NCBI GenBank assembly: GCA_014237395.1
Contig: JABZFP010000007.1
Coordinates: forward strand, 36,367 to 100,366
Reading direction: 5' to 3'
Length of the DNA stretch: 64,000 nt
Origin: Desulfobacteraceae bacterium
GTDB taxonomy: Bacteria; Desulfobacterota; Desulfobacteria; Desulfobacterales; UBA5852
Shown: piece after piece, positions 32,504 through 41,874 of the stretch
Layout of the letters: every line of letters begins with the position of its first letter
Position numbering within the stretch: the first letter of the stretch is position 1
The notes under the pieces: generated by a model
The model's database searches: none
What the model saw: the letters and a program-made list of their open reading frames with translations, nothing else
What the model was told of the DNA's origin: nothing
Position numbers and translations under genes: made by a program

Positions 32504-34304
32504 ATTCGGCGTACATTTCTTCGACCAGCGACTGAAAATTCTCCAGAACAACGTTGCGCTTCAGTTTCAGCGACGGCGTGAGTTCGCCCATTTCCTGGGA
32601 GAATTCCCGCTGAACGATGCGATACTTTTTGATGGTCTCGAAACGGGCTAGCCGGCTGTTGCGGGACTGCACCCGGGCATCGACCAACGCCAGAAAGGCC
32701 GGCGCGGTCAGCAGATCGCCGGGTGCTGTAAAGGGGATGTTGTTTTCGTGCGCCAGATGGGACGCCACATCCAGATTGATGGTCAACAGCGCGGAGAGAA
32801 ATTTGCGCCGGTCGCCGATGACGATGAACTGGGCGAAGAGGGGATCGCTCAGGAAAAGGCCCTCGATTTTCTGGGGGGCGATATTCTTGCCACCCGATGT
32901 AATGATGATGTTTTTCTTGCGGTCCGTGATGGAGAGAAACCCATCGGCGTCGAACCGGCCGATATCACCGCTCATGAAATAACCATCTTTGGTAAATGAG
33001 CGGCGGGTTTCATCCTCCATTTTCCAGTAGCCTTTGAAAACGTTGTCCCCCTTGACCAGGATTTCTCCGTCTTCGGCCAGCTTGATGCTGACGCCGGGCA
33101 GTGGCTTGCCCACCGTCCCGATACGGTAATCGCTTAAATTGCTCATGGTAGCCGGGGCAAAGCATTCGGTCATGCCGTAGCCTTCCACCACCGTGATGCC
33201 GGCGGCGTTGAAAAACAGAATGATGTCACGGGACGTGGGCGCCCCCGAGGCCGTCATCCAGCGTACGCGGCCCCCCAGGGCCTGCTGCAATTTACTGAAA
33301 ATAAGACGGTAGGCCAATCTGTATTGCCATTTCATGAGCAGCGGGATCGGGGCCTTCTTTTCCCGGAGGTCGCTGATGGCTAAACCGATGGCGTGGCCCC
33401 AGTGAAAAATCTTCTGGCGCCATCGGGGTTGGGCTTCCACCTGCAGGCATATTTTTTGGTACACTTTTTCGCAAACCCGAGGGACGGCCAGGATCATGGT
33501 GGGCCGCTTTTCCTTGAAATCCTGCAGCAGCGTGTTGATGGTTTCGGCATAGGAGGCTGTGATGCCCTTGTACATCCCGTAGTAGTGGCCGGCGGCGCGC
33601 TCAAACACATGGCTCAGGGGGAGGAACGGCACCGTGCTGTCGGCATCCGAAGCGTAGGGGGGACGAATTTGATCGAGCGATTCGATAACGGCCATGATAT
33701 TGCGATGAATGATCATGGCGCCTTTGGGGACACCGGTGGTGCCCGAAGTGTAAACCAGCGTGGCCATGTCGTGGGGTTTGACGTCATCGGCCAACTGCTG
33801 GAACAAATCCGGGCTTTCTTTGAGCCGTTCTCTTCCGGCGGCCATCAAATCGGTAAACGAGATGACGCCGGCTTTCCTTTCATCGGGTTCGGAGGGGACC
33901 ATGACGACAATGTGCTCCAGTGTCGGGCATTGCGGCCATGCCTCGCGGGCTTTCGCCAATTGCTCGGCGTTTTCCACCACGAGGACCTTGGTGCCTGAAT
34001 TGTCAACGATGTAAGCGATTTCGTCCGCTGTCAGCGACGGATAGATCGTGACCACGATGCCGCCGACGCCCAGGGTGCCCATATCGGTATACAGCCATTC
34101 CAGGCGGTTTTCCGACAAGAGCGATACCCGGTCGCCCTTGCGGATACCCAGATGCGTCAGGCCCAGGCCGGTCTCACGCGCCCGCTCGTAATACTGGGTC
34201 CAGGTGGCCTGGTGCCATTGGCCATTTGTTTTTTTTTCGATGGCCAGGCGATTGCCATACCGCTTTGACTGTCGGGCGAAAACGTCATTGATGGTCTGGT
34301 CCAT
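32502..34304 (-). CDS. Long-chain acyl-CoA ligase (AMP-forming, FadD15-like)
   Basis: 600 residues. ANL-superfamily motifs: P-loop LVYTSGTTGVPKGAM, GYGMTECFAPAT, the YFMSGDIGRFDADGFLSITD hinge region and the IITSGGKNIAPQKIE lysine region. It activates fatty acids to acyl-CoA at the membrane face. The insert between motifs and total length match the bacterial FadD15 (long) subgroup. ATG 34304 is preceded by GGAG at correct spacing; the longer frame upstream is AT-rich and not coding. Confidence 0.95.
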   Translation of the reverse strand: MDQTINDVFARQSKRYGNRLAIEKKTNGQWHQATWTQYYERARETGLGLTHLGIRKGDRVSLLSENRLEWLYTDMGTLGVGGIVVTIYPSLTADEIAYIVDNSGTKVLVVENAEQLAKAREAWPQCPTLEHIVVMVPSEPDERKAGVISFTDLMAAGRERLKESPDLFQQLADDVKPHDMATLVYTSGTTGVPKGAMIIHRNIMAVIESLDQIRPPYASDADSTVPFLPLSHVFERAAGHYYGMYKGITASYAETINTLLQDFKEKRPTMILAVPRVCEKVYQKICLQVEAQPRWRQKIFHWGHAIGLAISDLREKKAPIPLLMKWQYRLAYRLIFSKLQQALGGRVRWMTASGAPTSRDIILFFNAAGITVVEGYGMTECFAPATMSNLSDYRIGTVGKPLPGVSIKLAEDGEILVKGDNVFKGYWKMEDETRRSFTKDGYFMSGDIGRFDADGFLSITDRKKNIIITSGGKNIAPQKIEGLFLSDPLFAQFIVIGDRRKFLSALLTINLDVASHLAHENNIPFTAPGDLLTAPAFLALVDARVQSRNSRLARFETIKKYRIVQREFSQEMGELTPSLKLKRNVVLENFQSLVEEMYAE

Positions 34305-34377
34305 GGCAGCTCCGATGGTTTGGGTTTCATGGAATGATTTATATTCATTATTATAATTTAATTCAAAATAATAATTT

Positions 34378-34406
34378 TGTTTAAATGATTTGAAAGTGAT
34401 TGTCAA
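34378..34406 (-). promoter_or_regulatory. Candidate promoter of the acyl-CoA ligase
   Basis: Minus strand: TTGACA (34406-34401), 17-bp spacer, TAAACA (34383-34378), in a strongly AT-rich stretch 75-100 bp upstream of the ATG. The -35 is perfect and the -10 weak. Confidence 0.4.
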
Positions 34407-34758
34407 CGACGCAATGATCCACGACGGGATAGATTGCGTGCGGGGTAAAAGGCTTGCATTCACGGACCAGGTGTGAAAAAGTTGCCCGCGTTATTCACGG
34501 GCGGCAACGGTTTGCGCGAGATTCGGGTCAGCTGTGGCAGATCGCCGAAGGCCGGGCAGAAAAGAGCATCGTCACGGACACTACGGGACGACGGCGCTGC
34601 CAGATCCGAACACCACCATGGTGGAAAACAGGATGCGCTAATTTGTACAGACCGGATGGAATCCGCCGCCGGTGCCCCATTCTTGTTACGCCGGATTTGG
34701 CCGAAGGAACGGCGGCCGGGTGCTCCCTTTCCGATATCAGAACAGCGACGGTTCTTCG
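34407..34758. other. Gap without recognisable genes
   Basis: GC-rich stretch between divergent genes. Overlapping short open frames on both strands (about 100-160 codons) have no ribosome sites and resemble no family. A perfect CCACCATGGTGG palindrome lies near 34613, and a bulged hairpin GTTGCCCG/CGGGCGGCAAC near 34479. Confidence 0.4.
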
Positions 34759-35466
34759 ATGACACACAAACCGACCAATGCCCCTTCATCGCTCCTGCGC
34801 CTCAGGGAGAGTATTGCCTTTTTCCGTGTATACGGTTGGGAAATGTCGCGCTTTTTTATCGTCCTGTATCTGCCGGTGGTGCTCGTATCGCTGCTGGTGC
34901 CGGAAAGCGGCGGCACGGATACGGACGGCAGCGGCTTTCCGGCGCTATCCTTCATATTTAATTTTTTTTACCAGCCGATATACACCGGTGCCCTGATCTA
35001 CCAGTTGACGCGCATCGAGGCCGGTCAGACCTGGACGATACGGGAAGGATTCATTACGGGCGTTCGGTTGTGGGACAAGCTTCTGCTGGTCAACCTGGTG
35101 AGCCTGGCGCTGACCCTGGTGGGGTTTATGGCGCTGATCGTGCCGGGGCTGATTGCCTATGCGCGTCTGGCCTTGGCGGAGTTCCGGATCGTCATTGATG
35201 GCGACCATCCCCGCGACGCCTTGAAAAACAGTTTCACGATGACACGACCCTACACCCTGCCGATCATTTCCTGCACGGCCGTGCTGTTCGGGGTGTTTCT
35301 CTCTTTGCAGCTGGTGATCGAGTGGTTGACGGCCGTATTGCATATGCCGCTGCTCTTCCCGGTGGCCTTGAACACGGTTTTGTCCGTCGTGCTCATGCTG
35401 TTCCTCACCATTTTGCTCTTTCGGTTTTATGGGTTGGCGGGGCCCCCTCGCGTGCCACCCGAATAA
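34759..35466 (+). CDS. Polytopic membrane protein, YciC-like
   Basis: 235 residues with five to six hydrophobic helices (FFIVLYLPVVLVSLLV, LLLVNLVSLALTLVGFMALI, LIAYARLALAEFRIVIDG, VLFGVFLSLQLVIEWL, VLSVVLMLFLTILLF). The pattern of helices with the GDHPRDALKNSFTMTRPYTL segment resembles the YciC/glycerophosphodiester-phosphodiesterase membrane-domain group of unknown function. ATG 34759 is chosen as the start nearest the hydrophobic core; no strong ribosome site is seen. The lipase-like gene follows by 12 bp. Confidence 0.75.
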   Translation: MTHKPTNAPSSLLRLRESIAFFRVYGWEMSRFFIVLYLPVVLVSLLVPESGGTDTDGSGFPALSFIFNFFYQPIYTGALIYQLTRIEAGQTWTIREGFITGVRLWDKLLLVNLVSLALTLVGFMALIVPGLIAYARLALAEFRIVIDGDHPRDALKNSFTMTRPYTLPIISCTAVLFGVFLSLQLVIEWLTAVLHMPLLFPVALNTVLSVVLMLFLTILLFRFYGLAGPPRVPPE

Positions 35467-35478
35467 CGGGAGGTCGCC

Positions 35479-36279
35479 ATGCGGCGGTATATTGTCCTGT
35501 GTCTGGTCCTGGTGCTGGCCTGTGGCGGATGTCTGGCGGACACCGCTGGCAGCGGCTTGCCGGAAGCCTCGCCCGGATCCCAACGCCCCTGCGTCCTTTT
35601 GCTGCACGGGTTGGGGCGGACCTCCATGTCCATGGCAACCATGGCCCGGCAACTTGAGAAGGACGGCTTCCGGGTCACGCGTCTGGCCTATCCATCGACC
35701 GATGCCACGATCGAGGTGCTCACCCGGGATCACCTGGCACCGGCCGTTGAGCGCTGCTATGAGGATCATTGCCGGGTGCTGCACATGGTTTCCCATTCTC
35801 TGGGCGGCATATTGATCCGGCAATATCTGCAGACACACGCGTTGCCCGTGGGCAGTCGCATCGTCATGCTCAGTCCGCCCAATCAGGGCAGTGAAATCGC
35901 CGATTACCTGAAATCCTATTGGATCTACCACTGGATCACCGGTCCGGCCGGTCAGCAGTTGGGCACGGAAGCCGACAGCGTGCCGAATCGGCTGGCACCG
36001 GTGGATGCCCCTACCGGGATCATTGCCGGCAGCACCAGTTGGAACCCGGTGTTTTCCCACTTGATTCCCGGTCAGGATGATGGAAAGGTAGCCGTAACAA
36101 ATGCCCGTTTGGAGGAGATGGCGGATTTCCTGGTGGTTCCCGCCGGTCACACCTTTATCATGAACGATGATACGGTCATCGCCCAGACGATCCATTTTCT
36201 GCGATACGGCCGATTTGACCATGCTGAAAATGATCAGGACGCTGGCGATCCGCCGGACAATTCGCAGGACAAACCCTGA
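35479..36279 (+). CDS. Exported alpha/beta-hydrolase (triacylglycerol lipase-like) lipoprotein
   Basis: 266 residues. The signal peptide has Cys residues at 15 and 18 in a LVLACGGC context, so it is probably lipidated. The lipase fold follows: oxyanion-loop motif LLLHGLGRTSMSM, nucleophile elbow SHSLGG (Ser about 115), catalytic Asp/His region with DDGKVAVTNAR and VVPAGHTFIMND. This is the lipase/PGAP1-like group. The substrate is unknown; location next to an acyl-CoA ligase would fit lipid or ester breakdown, as inference. Confidence 0.85.
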   Translation: MRRYIVLCLVLVLACGGCLADTAGSGLPEASPGSQRPCVLLLHGLGRTSMSMATMARQLEKDGFRVTRLAYPSTDATIEVLTRDHLAPAVERCYEDHCRVLHMVSHSLGGILIRQYLQTHALPVGSRIVMLSPPNQGSEIADYLKSYWIYHWITGPAGQQLGTEADSVPNRLAPVDAPTGIIAGSTSWNPVFSHLIPGQDDGKVAVTNARLEEMADFLVVPAGHTFIMNDDTVIAQTIHFLRYGRFDHAENDQDAGDPPDNSQDKP

Positions 36280-36291
36280 CGCCGAGGCCGT

Positions 36292-37092
36292 GTGAAAACC
36301 TTTCGCCACCATCTGCACGAAATCATCTTTGAAGCCGACACGGCTATCGGGAAAGGGTTCGATGTCGTGCTGATCTTCAGCATAGTCGTCAGCGTGGTGC
36401 TGGCCATGCTGGACAGTGTGGCGGCGATTCAGGCCGTTTACGGCCAATGGCTGTATATCGGGGAATGGGTTTTTACGATCCTCTTTACAGTGGAATACCT
36501 GCTGCGCCTGTTTTGTGTGCAGCGGCCGCTGCTCTATGCTCGCAGTTTTTTCGGGGTGGTGGATCTCCTGGCCATCCTGCCCACCTACCTCAGTGTGATT
36601 TTGCCGGGGGGGCAGTACTTTATTATTATCCGGGTGCTGCGGCTGCTGCGCATTTTTCGGGTGTTCAAGCTGGTTCAGTTTCTCAGCGAAGCGCGGCTAC
36701 TGCTGGAGGCCCTGCGCGCGTCCTTCCGTAAAATTGCGGTGTTCCTGTTTACGGTCATGACGCTGGTGATCATTTTCGGTGCCCTGATGTACGTGGTCGA
36801 AGGGGCGGCTAACGGATTTACGAGCATTCCGCGCAGTATTTACTGGGCCATCGTCACCATGACGACGGTGGGGTATGGGGATATCTCACCCCAGACGGAT
36901 TTCGGACAGGCCCTGGCCGCCATCATCATGATCATCGGCTACGGCATTATTGCCGTCCCCACCGGCATCGTCACCGTCGAATTGTCCCAGGCTGTGCATC
37001 GGGGGGTGTCCACCCAGGCTTGTCCGGCGTGTGGCAGTGAAGGGCATGACAAGGATGCCAAGTTTTGTAAATACTGCGGAGAAGGGCTTTAG
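36292..37092 (+). CDS. Voltage-gated potassium channel with C-terminal zinc ribbon
   Basis: 266 residues, six membrane helices. S4 carries regularly spaced arginines (RVLRLLRIFRVFKL) and the pore helix ends in the selectivity filter TVGYGD. This is the Kv/KvAP family of the inner membrane. The C-terminal 25 residues form a zinc-ribbon-like CPACGSEGHDKDAKFCKYCG, with four cysteines in two CxxC pairs, a plausible cytoplasmic assembly or redox-sensing tail. The start is GTG 36292 with GAGG a few bases before it. The stop overlaps the convergent MBL-fold gene by 4 bp. Confidence 0.93.
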   Translation: MKTFRHHLHEIIFEADTAIGKGFDVVLIFSIVVSVVLAMLDSVAAIQAVYGQWLYIGEWVFTILFTVEYLLRLFCVQRPLLYARSFFGVVDLLAILPTYLSVILPGGQYFIIIRVLRLLRIFRVFKLVQFLSEARLLLEALRASFRKIAVFLFTVMTLVIIFGALMYVVEGAANGFTSIPRSIYWAIVTMTTVGYGDISPQTDFGQALAAIIMIIGYGIIAVPTGIVTVELSQAVHRGVSTQACPACGSEGHDKDAKFCKYCGEGL

Positions 37093-37805
37093 GATCGATT
37101 TTTATTCTCCACCTCCGGGATGGAGAACTGGGGTAGTTTTTCGGCCTTAAAAGGGCGCCCGTGGGCGGGATAGATGGTGGTGACGCCTTGGTTGCGCAGG
37201 GTTTGCCAACTGCCACGGATAAGCCGGCGGCTATCCCCGAAAGGGGGCCAGAACGGGCCGCGGCCGCCCGGCAGATAGTTCACCGCCAGATCGCCGACAA
37301 AGGCCTGGCCTGAAGGGGTGATGACCGACAGGGAGCCCGCCGTATGTCCCGGGGTGGGAAGGACGCGGGCATCGAATCCGAAGGGTGTCAGATCCAGAGG
37401 CGCTGTGATGACCCGGTCGGGTGAGACCGGATCGAAGCGGAACAGCCTTTTGACCAGGCGGGGGTGACGGTTGGCGAAGCGGATCAACCGGCGGGTCAGC
37501 GGCTGGGTGCCCGGCGGCAGGACAACCTTGCCCTGGCACAGCAGCCCGGCCTCGGCCTGGTGAACCAGCACCGGCGCACCGCTTTTTTCTTGAATCGCTT
37601 GCAGACTGCCCACATGGTCGAAGTGAACATGGGTGACGAGGATCAGGCGAATCTGCCGGGAGGAGATGCCGTATCGGCGGATTGACCGCGCGAAAATTTC
37701 AGCGCAGCCGCGGGGGCCGGCATCGATCAGCAGGTATCCAGCAGTGCCAGGCAGGAGATAAACATGGGTCATGCCCAGCCGAACAATGTGTGGAAGACTT
37801 ATCAT
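37089..37805 (-). CDS. MBL-fold metallohydrolase
   Basis: 238 residues with the metallo-beta-lactamase fold motifs: THVHFDHVGSL (HxHxDH), GHTAGSLSV, FVGDLAVN (metal-bridging Asp) and PAHGRPF. This glyoxalase-II-like group hydrolyses esters or thioesters; the substrate cannot be set from sequence. Convergent overlap with the channel gene leaves no room for a terminator. Confidence 0.9.
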   Translation of the reverse strand: MISLPHIVRLGMTHVYLLPGTAGYLLIDAGPRGCAEIFARSIRRYGISSRQIRLILVTHVHFDHVGSLQAIQEKSGAPVLVHQAEAGLLCQGKVVLPPGTQPLTRRLIRFANRHPRLVKRLFRFDPVSPDRVITAPLDLTPFGFDARVLPTPGHTAGSLSVITPSGQAFVGDLAVNYLPGGRGPFWPPFGDSRRLIRGSWQTLRNQGVTTIYPAHGRPFKAEKLPQFSIPEVENKNRS

Positions 37806-37862
37806 GACGCCTTTCGTTCACTATAAAAGGAATCCATCCCCGTTGAGCAAGGAGCGATATCA

Positions 37863-38168
37863 ATGAACCTTTCGTTTGAAGAAAACCCCATGGTCTGGGT
37901 TGTCGTGCAGACCGTGGACGGTGTTGAACAGTTTGTGGGCCAGCACAGTGCCGATCTGGACATCATGTTTATTCCGTTTTTCAAGGACAAAGAAGAAGCC
38001 CAGCAGGGGTTGAGCCTGATCCGGCGCGCCAAGGGCAGCCGCTATGAAGTTCAGGCCGTTCATATTCAAGACTTGGCCGAGGATGCCGCCCAGCATGGCT
38101 TTTTATTGTTTCAAACCGATGCGGACGGCCAGGTGCTGGACAAGATCGATCCCCATACGATAGCCTGA
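37863..38168 (+). CDS. Conserved small hypothetical protein
   Basis: 101 residues, acidic, soluble, no signal or membrane segment; no family recognised. A mixed alpha/beta pattern is apparent (MVWVVVQTVDGVEQFVG, IMFIPFFKDKEEAQQGLSLI). AAGGAG lies before ATG 37863, and the gene is flanked by a start-proximal promoter-sized gap and a 3' hairpin, so it is probably real and expressed alone. Confidence 0.75.
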   Translation: MNLSFEENPMVWVVVQTVDGVEQFVGQHSADLDIMFIPFFKDKEEAQQGLSLIRRAKGSRYEVQAVHIQDLAEDAAQHGFLLFQTDADGQVLDKIDPHTIA

Positions 38169-38188
38169 CATCCCGGTTTCGGGATGTC
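38167..38188. terminator. Stable hairpin between convergent genes
   Basis: GACATCCCG-GTTT-CGGGATGTC, perfect 9-bp stem beginning within the stop codon of the small hypothetical gene and ending one base from the phosphoesterase stop. There is no T-run, so termination would not be classical. Confidence 0.5.
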
Positions 38189-38857
38189 TCACAATGACGC
38201 CAGAGAAACAAGTTCGATGGTTTCTTCCGCTTGATCCCAGAGCAGGCAAAGCCCGTCCGCCAGGGCGCCGCAGGTCACCACGGCGGTTTGGTGCCGGGTC
38301 AAGGGGTAGCGTCGGCCCGGGTGGAGTGTTTCCCGCTGAAGAGACGCCGGCCCGGCCCGAACGATTTCCGGTTGATGGCTGTGTCCCCTGAAAAGCTGTC
38401 GGCCCGGGTAGGTCCGGAAAAAGTGCTGCAAGTGGTCCTGGTCCATGGCATCCACCATACAGCGCGGGCCCATGCGGGAGGCAAACGGCAGCGAATGGGC
38501 CAACAGGGCCGATCCGATTTGCCGGGTCAAGGGCATTTCCCGGATGATCTCCAGGGCTTCGGGGCTGATCTGCGCCGAACGATTCAGCAGCAGGGTGTGG
38601 TCATTGTTGCCGCGGATCGCCAGAATGTGATGGGCGGTCAACCGCTCCAAGCAGGCCGCGGCGGTTTCGGCACGGGTCGTGTCGCAGATATCCCCCAGGT
38701 GGACGCTTAAAGCACAGCCGCAACGATGGAAAAATGCGGCAGCGGCCTCGATGCTGGCAGCCTCGCCATGGCTGTCGGCCATGATGCCGATCCGGGCCGG
38801 TGGGGCCGGATCGGCGACTGAGGCGGGTTGATCAACGTCGGTGGCGTTGCGGGCCAA
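38189..38857 (-). CDS. Metallophosphoesterase (YfcE/MJ0936-like)
   Basis: 222 residues; metal motifs GIMADSHGE, VHLGDICD, IRGNNDHT and GHSHQPE in the expected order. The start appears to be TTG 38857 with GGGGGA upstream; the first in-frame ATG lies inside the first catalytic motif. It is the second phosphoesterase of this fold in the window but is not closely similar to the one at 31751. Confidence 0.85.
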   Translation of the reverse strand: MARNATDVDQPASVADPAPPARIGIMADSHGEAASIEAAAAFFHRCGCALSVHLGDICDTTRAETAAACLERLTAHHILAIRGNNDHTLLLNRSAQISPEALEIIREMPLTRQIGSALLAHSLPFASRMGPRCMVDAMDQDHLQHFFRTYPGRQLFRGHSHQPEIVRAGPASLQRETLHPGRRYPLTRHQTAVVTCGALADGLCLLWDQAEETIELVSLASL

Positions 38858-38968
38858 TGCGGTTCCCCCGGGAGAATGCGCTACCCCGCCGCGGAGCAGC
38901 GGGGTGCCAGTAAAATCAAATCATATCGCAAGCGACGGTGAATTAAACCCTCGTTCACCTTTAGCGGA

Positions 38969-40543
38969 TTAAATTTTAAAACTTTCCGCAATGCCCGCAT
39001 ATTGCTTGCGCAACTGGGGTTTTTCAATTTTACCGGTGGGATTGCGCGGAACGTCTCCGAAAATGACCCGACGCGGGCGTTTATAGCGCGGCAACGTCTC
39101 ACAGAAGGCGTCGATCTCCTTGGCGTCCAACGTCTGGCCGGGCTTGGTTTTGACAATGGCCGTGGCGATTTCTCCCAACCGCAGGCTGGGCAGGCCAATC
39201 ACGGCCACGTCCTGGACCTTGGGGTGCTCCTGCAGAAAGTCTTCGATCTCGACCGGATAGATGTTTTCCCCCCCGGTGATAATGACATCCTTTTTACGAT
39301 CCACCAGCCAGATAAAGCCGTCTTCATCTTCGCGCGCGATATCGCCGGTCATCAGCCAGCCTTCTTTTAAGGTCTCCCGCGTGGCTTCCGGGTTTTTGTA
39401 GTATTCGCGCATGACCCCCGGGCCTTTGATGATGAGTTCGCCGGGTGTGCCGGGGGCGACGGGTGACAGGGTTTCATCGACGATGCGGTACTCCCAGTCG
39501 AAACCGGGCCGCCCGATGGCGCCGACTTTGTGGCTGTTTTCCATGCCCAGATGCACACAGCCCGGGCCGGTGGATTCGGTCAGGCCGTAGTTGGTGTCGT
39601 ACTGGTGATGGGGGAAGCATTTTTGCCATTCACGTACCAGGCTGGGCGGCACGGGCTGGGCACCGATGTGCATCAGCCGCCACTGGCCCAGGTTGAAATC
39701 TTTGAGTTTCAGTTCGCCGCTTTCGATGGCGAACAAGACATCCAGGGCCCAGGGCACCAGCAGCCAGACAATGGTCACCCGCTCTTCGGAGACGGCCTCC
39801 AGGATCCAGCGGGGTTCGATCCCTTTCAGGATGACGGCCTTGGCACCGACGATGAAGTTGCCGAACCAGTGCATCTTGGCCCCGGTGTGGTAGAGGGGCG
39901 GGATGCACAGAAAATTGTCGTCGTGGGTCTGCTGGTGGTGGCGGTTTTCCACGTAGCAGGCAAACTCCAGGTTGCGATGGGTCAGCAGGGTGGCCTTGGG
40001 GGTGCCGGTGGTGCCCGAGGTGAAGTAGAGCGCGGCTTCATCTTCCAGGTTCAGCGGGACATCGGGCGGAATGGGGTCGGCCGAGGCCAGGAACGCCTCG
40101 TAATGCTCGGCGTAGTCCGGCGTTTTTTCAAGGGGGCCAACGAAAATATACAAGCGAACCGTGCCATCCAACTCGGACTTGATGGTGTTGATCCGGTCGA
40201 TAAATTCTTCCCCGAAAATCATGGCCCGGGCTTCGGCGGTTTCCGTGCAGCGCCGAATCGTCTTGGCCACGAAGCGAAAATTGAGCGGAACGGCCCAGGC
40301 GCCTGTGCGTAAAATGCCGAAATAGATCGGCAGCCACTCGATACAGTTCATCATCAGGTGTACCACCCGGTGGTCTCTTTTTATGCCCCGGGTCAGCAGC
40401 GCTTGCGCCACCCGATTGGCCTGGTCATCGAAGGTGGACCAGGTGATTTCAGTGCGTTTCTTTTCAGCCGGCGCGCGTTCGATCAACGCGGTTTCGCTGC
40501 CGTACATGCGGGCGTTGCGGGCCAGGATTTCAGTGATGATCAT
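38969..40543 (-). CDS. AMP-forming acyl-CoA synthetase (class I, FadD3/CaiC-like)
   Basis: 524 residues of the ANL superfamily: LYFTSGTTGTPKATLLTHRN, YGLTESTGPGCVH, GWLMTGDIAREDEDGFIWLV, DVIITGGENIYPVEIED, and the C-terminal catalytic lysine region RNPTGKIEKPQLRK. It would convert a carboxylic acid to its CoA thioester. The substrate is not evident; such single-domain ligases are abundant in sulfate-reducing deltaproteobacteria that degrade fatty or aromatic acids. It appears monocistronic. Confidence 0.94.
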   Translation of the reverse strand: MIITEILARNARMYGSETALIERAPAEKKRTEITWSTFDDQANRVAQALLTRGIKRDHRVVHLMMNCIEWLPIYFGILRTGAWAVPLNFRFVAKTIRRCTETAEARAMIFGEEFIDRINTIKSELDGTVRLYIFVGPLEKTPDYAEHYEAFLASADPIPPDVPLNLEDEAALYFTSGTTGTPKATLLTHRNLEFACYVENRHHQQTHDDNFLCIPPLYHTGAKMHWFGNFIVGAKAVILKGIEPRWILEAVSEERVTIVWLLVPWALDVLFAIESGELKLKDFNLGQWRLMHIGAQPVPPSLVREWQKCFPHHQYDTNYGLTESTGPGCVHLGMENSHKVGAIGRPGFDWEYRIVDETLSPVAPGTPGELIIKGPGVMREYYKNPEATRETLKEGWLMTGDIAREDEDGFIWLVDRKKDVIITGGENIYPVEIEDFLQEHPKVQDVAVIGLPSLRLGEIATAIVKTKPGQTLDAKEIDAFCETLPRYKRPRRVIFGDVPRNPTGKIEKPQLRKQYAGIAESFKI

Positions 40544-41033
40544 GGTGTCGGCTTTCTATGGGCTTCAGGGGTTTCCGCATATTGCTATTGTGTATTTTTT
40601 TACGAAACCGTCATTTGCTGGGCAGCGATGTGCATAGCAGAGAGTAACGGCGGCGGTCAACCGGGTCGGGCTGATTTCGACGGGAAATCTGGTCCTGTTA
40701 TCGGCAGTTCCCGCCGAGCGGCGGGATATCCGTTGCCGTCATTTCGCCGGCGCGCATCCCGGCTTGACAATGGTGGATTGCCCGCTTGAGGGGCCGGAGG
40801 GCAGGGCTTTTTTCGCAACGTCAACAGCAGAAACCTTTTTCACCATGAAGGACATGAAGCGCATGAAGAAAAAACCTTAAGGTTTTCGATTTGATTGCGA
40901 GGGCATCAACGTTTCCTTGAGTGAATCGATTTGCCGGTGGCAATTTGATTTCTTCATGGTATTGTCAATATTTGGTTTAAAAAAGGTCGTGTTTATCTGT
41001 GTTCAATCATGTTGCAAAAAAGGATTGTGCGCC
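40544..41033. repeat. Gap with a solo element end and a 9-bp-periodic repeat
   Basis: Between divergent genes. A single type P terminus, TTTTTTACGAAACCGTCA (40596-40613), occurs without its partner. CACCATGAAG, GACATGAAG, CGCATGAAG (40842-40868) is a perfect three-unit repeat. A partial GTTTATCTGTGTTCAATC (about 40991) resembles the CCACAGAT family. No gene is seen here. Confidence 0.65.
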
Positions 41034-41825
41034 ATGCAGCCGATTCAAGATTTTCCTTTGTCCAAGCGGTCGGCGATTCAGTATGTGTTATGCGATATCG
41101 ACGATACCCTGACCGTGCATGGGCGTTTGCCGGCAGCGGCCTATGCCGCCATGGAACGCCTGGAACAGGCCGGGATCCGCGTCATCCCGATCACGGGGCG
41201 TCCGGCCGGGTGGTGCGATCACATGGCCCGCATGTGGCCGATTGCCGGGTTGGTGGGCGAAAACGGCGCCTTCTATTTCTGCTACGATGCCACCCAGCGC
41301 CGCATGGTGCGGCGCTACTGGAAAACCGATGACGAGCGGCGCAAGGACCGCGCTCGTCTCGATCGCATCCAGAAAGGTATCCTGGAAGCCATTCCCGGCT
41401 GCCGCGTATCGGCCGATCAGCCCTATCGGGAGGCGGATCTGGCCATCGATTTTTGTGAAGACGTGGCGGCCCTCCCCATGACCGAGGTGGAAAAGATCGT
41501 GCGCTGTTTCGAGCAGGCCGGGGCGCGGGCCAAGATCAGTTCGATCCATGTCAACGGCTGGTTCGGCGACTACGACAAGCTTGCCATGACCCGGCTTTTT
41601 TTTCGGGAGCAGTTTGATCGTGATCTGGAGGTTGTCAGAGATAACGTGGTCTTCGCTGGCGATTCGCCCAACGACGAACCCATGTTTGCTTATTTTCCCC
41701 ATGCCGTGGGGGTCGCCAATGTGCGGGATTTTGTCGACCGCATAAAGCACCCGCCGACCTGGGTCACGCAAAGGGAGGGTGGATTCGGATTTGCCGAAAT
41801 GGTGGAGGTTCTTCTGGATCGTTGA
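41034..41825 (+). CDS. HAD-superfamily phosphatase (Cof/MPGP-like)
   Basis: 263 residues. HAD motifs: CDIDDTLT (nucleophile Asp and acid Asp), ITGRPAGWCDH (motif II), a C2-type cap domain, and FAGDSPNDEPMF (motif IV). This IIB subfamily includes sugar phosphatases such as mannosyl-3-phosphoglycerate and sucrose-6-phosphate phosphatases; the true substrate is unknown. ATG 41034 is preceded by AAAAAAGGA at fitting distance; the upstream in-frame starts lie in AT-rich non-coding sequence. Confidence 0.9.
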   Translation: MQPIQDFPLSKRSAIQYVLCDIDDTLTVHGRLPAAAYAAMERLEQAGIRVIPITGRPAGWCDHMARMWPIAGLVGENGAFYFCYDATQRRMVRRYWKTDDERRKDRARLDRIQKGILEAIPGCRVSADQPYREADLAIDFCEDVAALPMTEVEKIVRCFEQAGARAKISSIHVNGWFGDYDKLAMTRLFFREQFDRDLEVVRDNVVFAGDSPNDEPMFAYFPHAVGVANVRDFVDRIKHPPTWVTQREGGFGFAEMVEVLLDR

Positions 41826-41874
41826 TTCAAAACATTAGATAGTGTTCAAATGTTGAACGGTTTTTCCTCAACCG

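Noticed and set aside
34945..36447. 500-codon antisense frame across three genes
   Set aside because: It spans two gene boundaries of convincing plus-strand genes and is rich in Gln/His/Arg as antisense frames are here.
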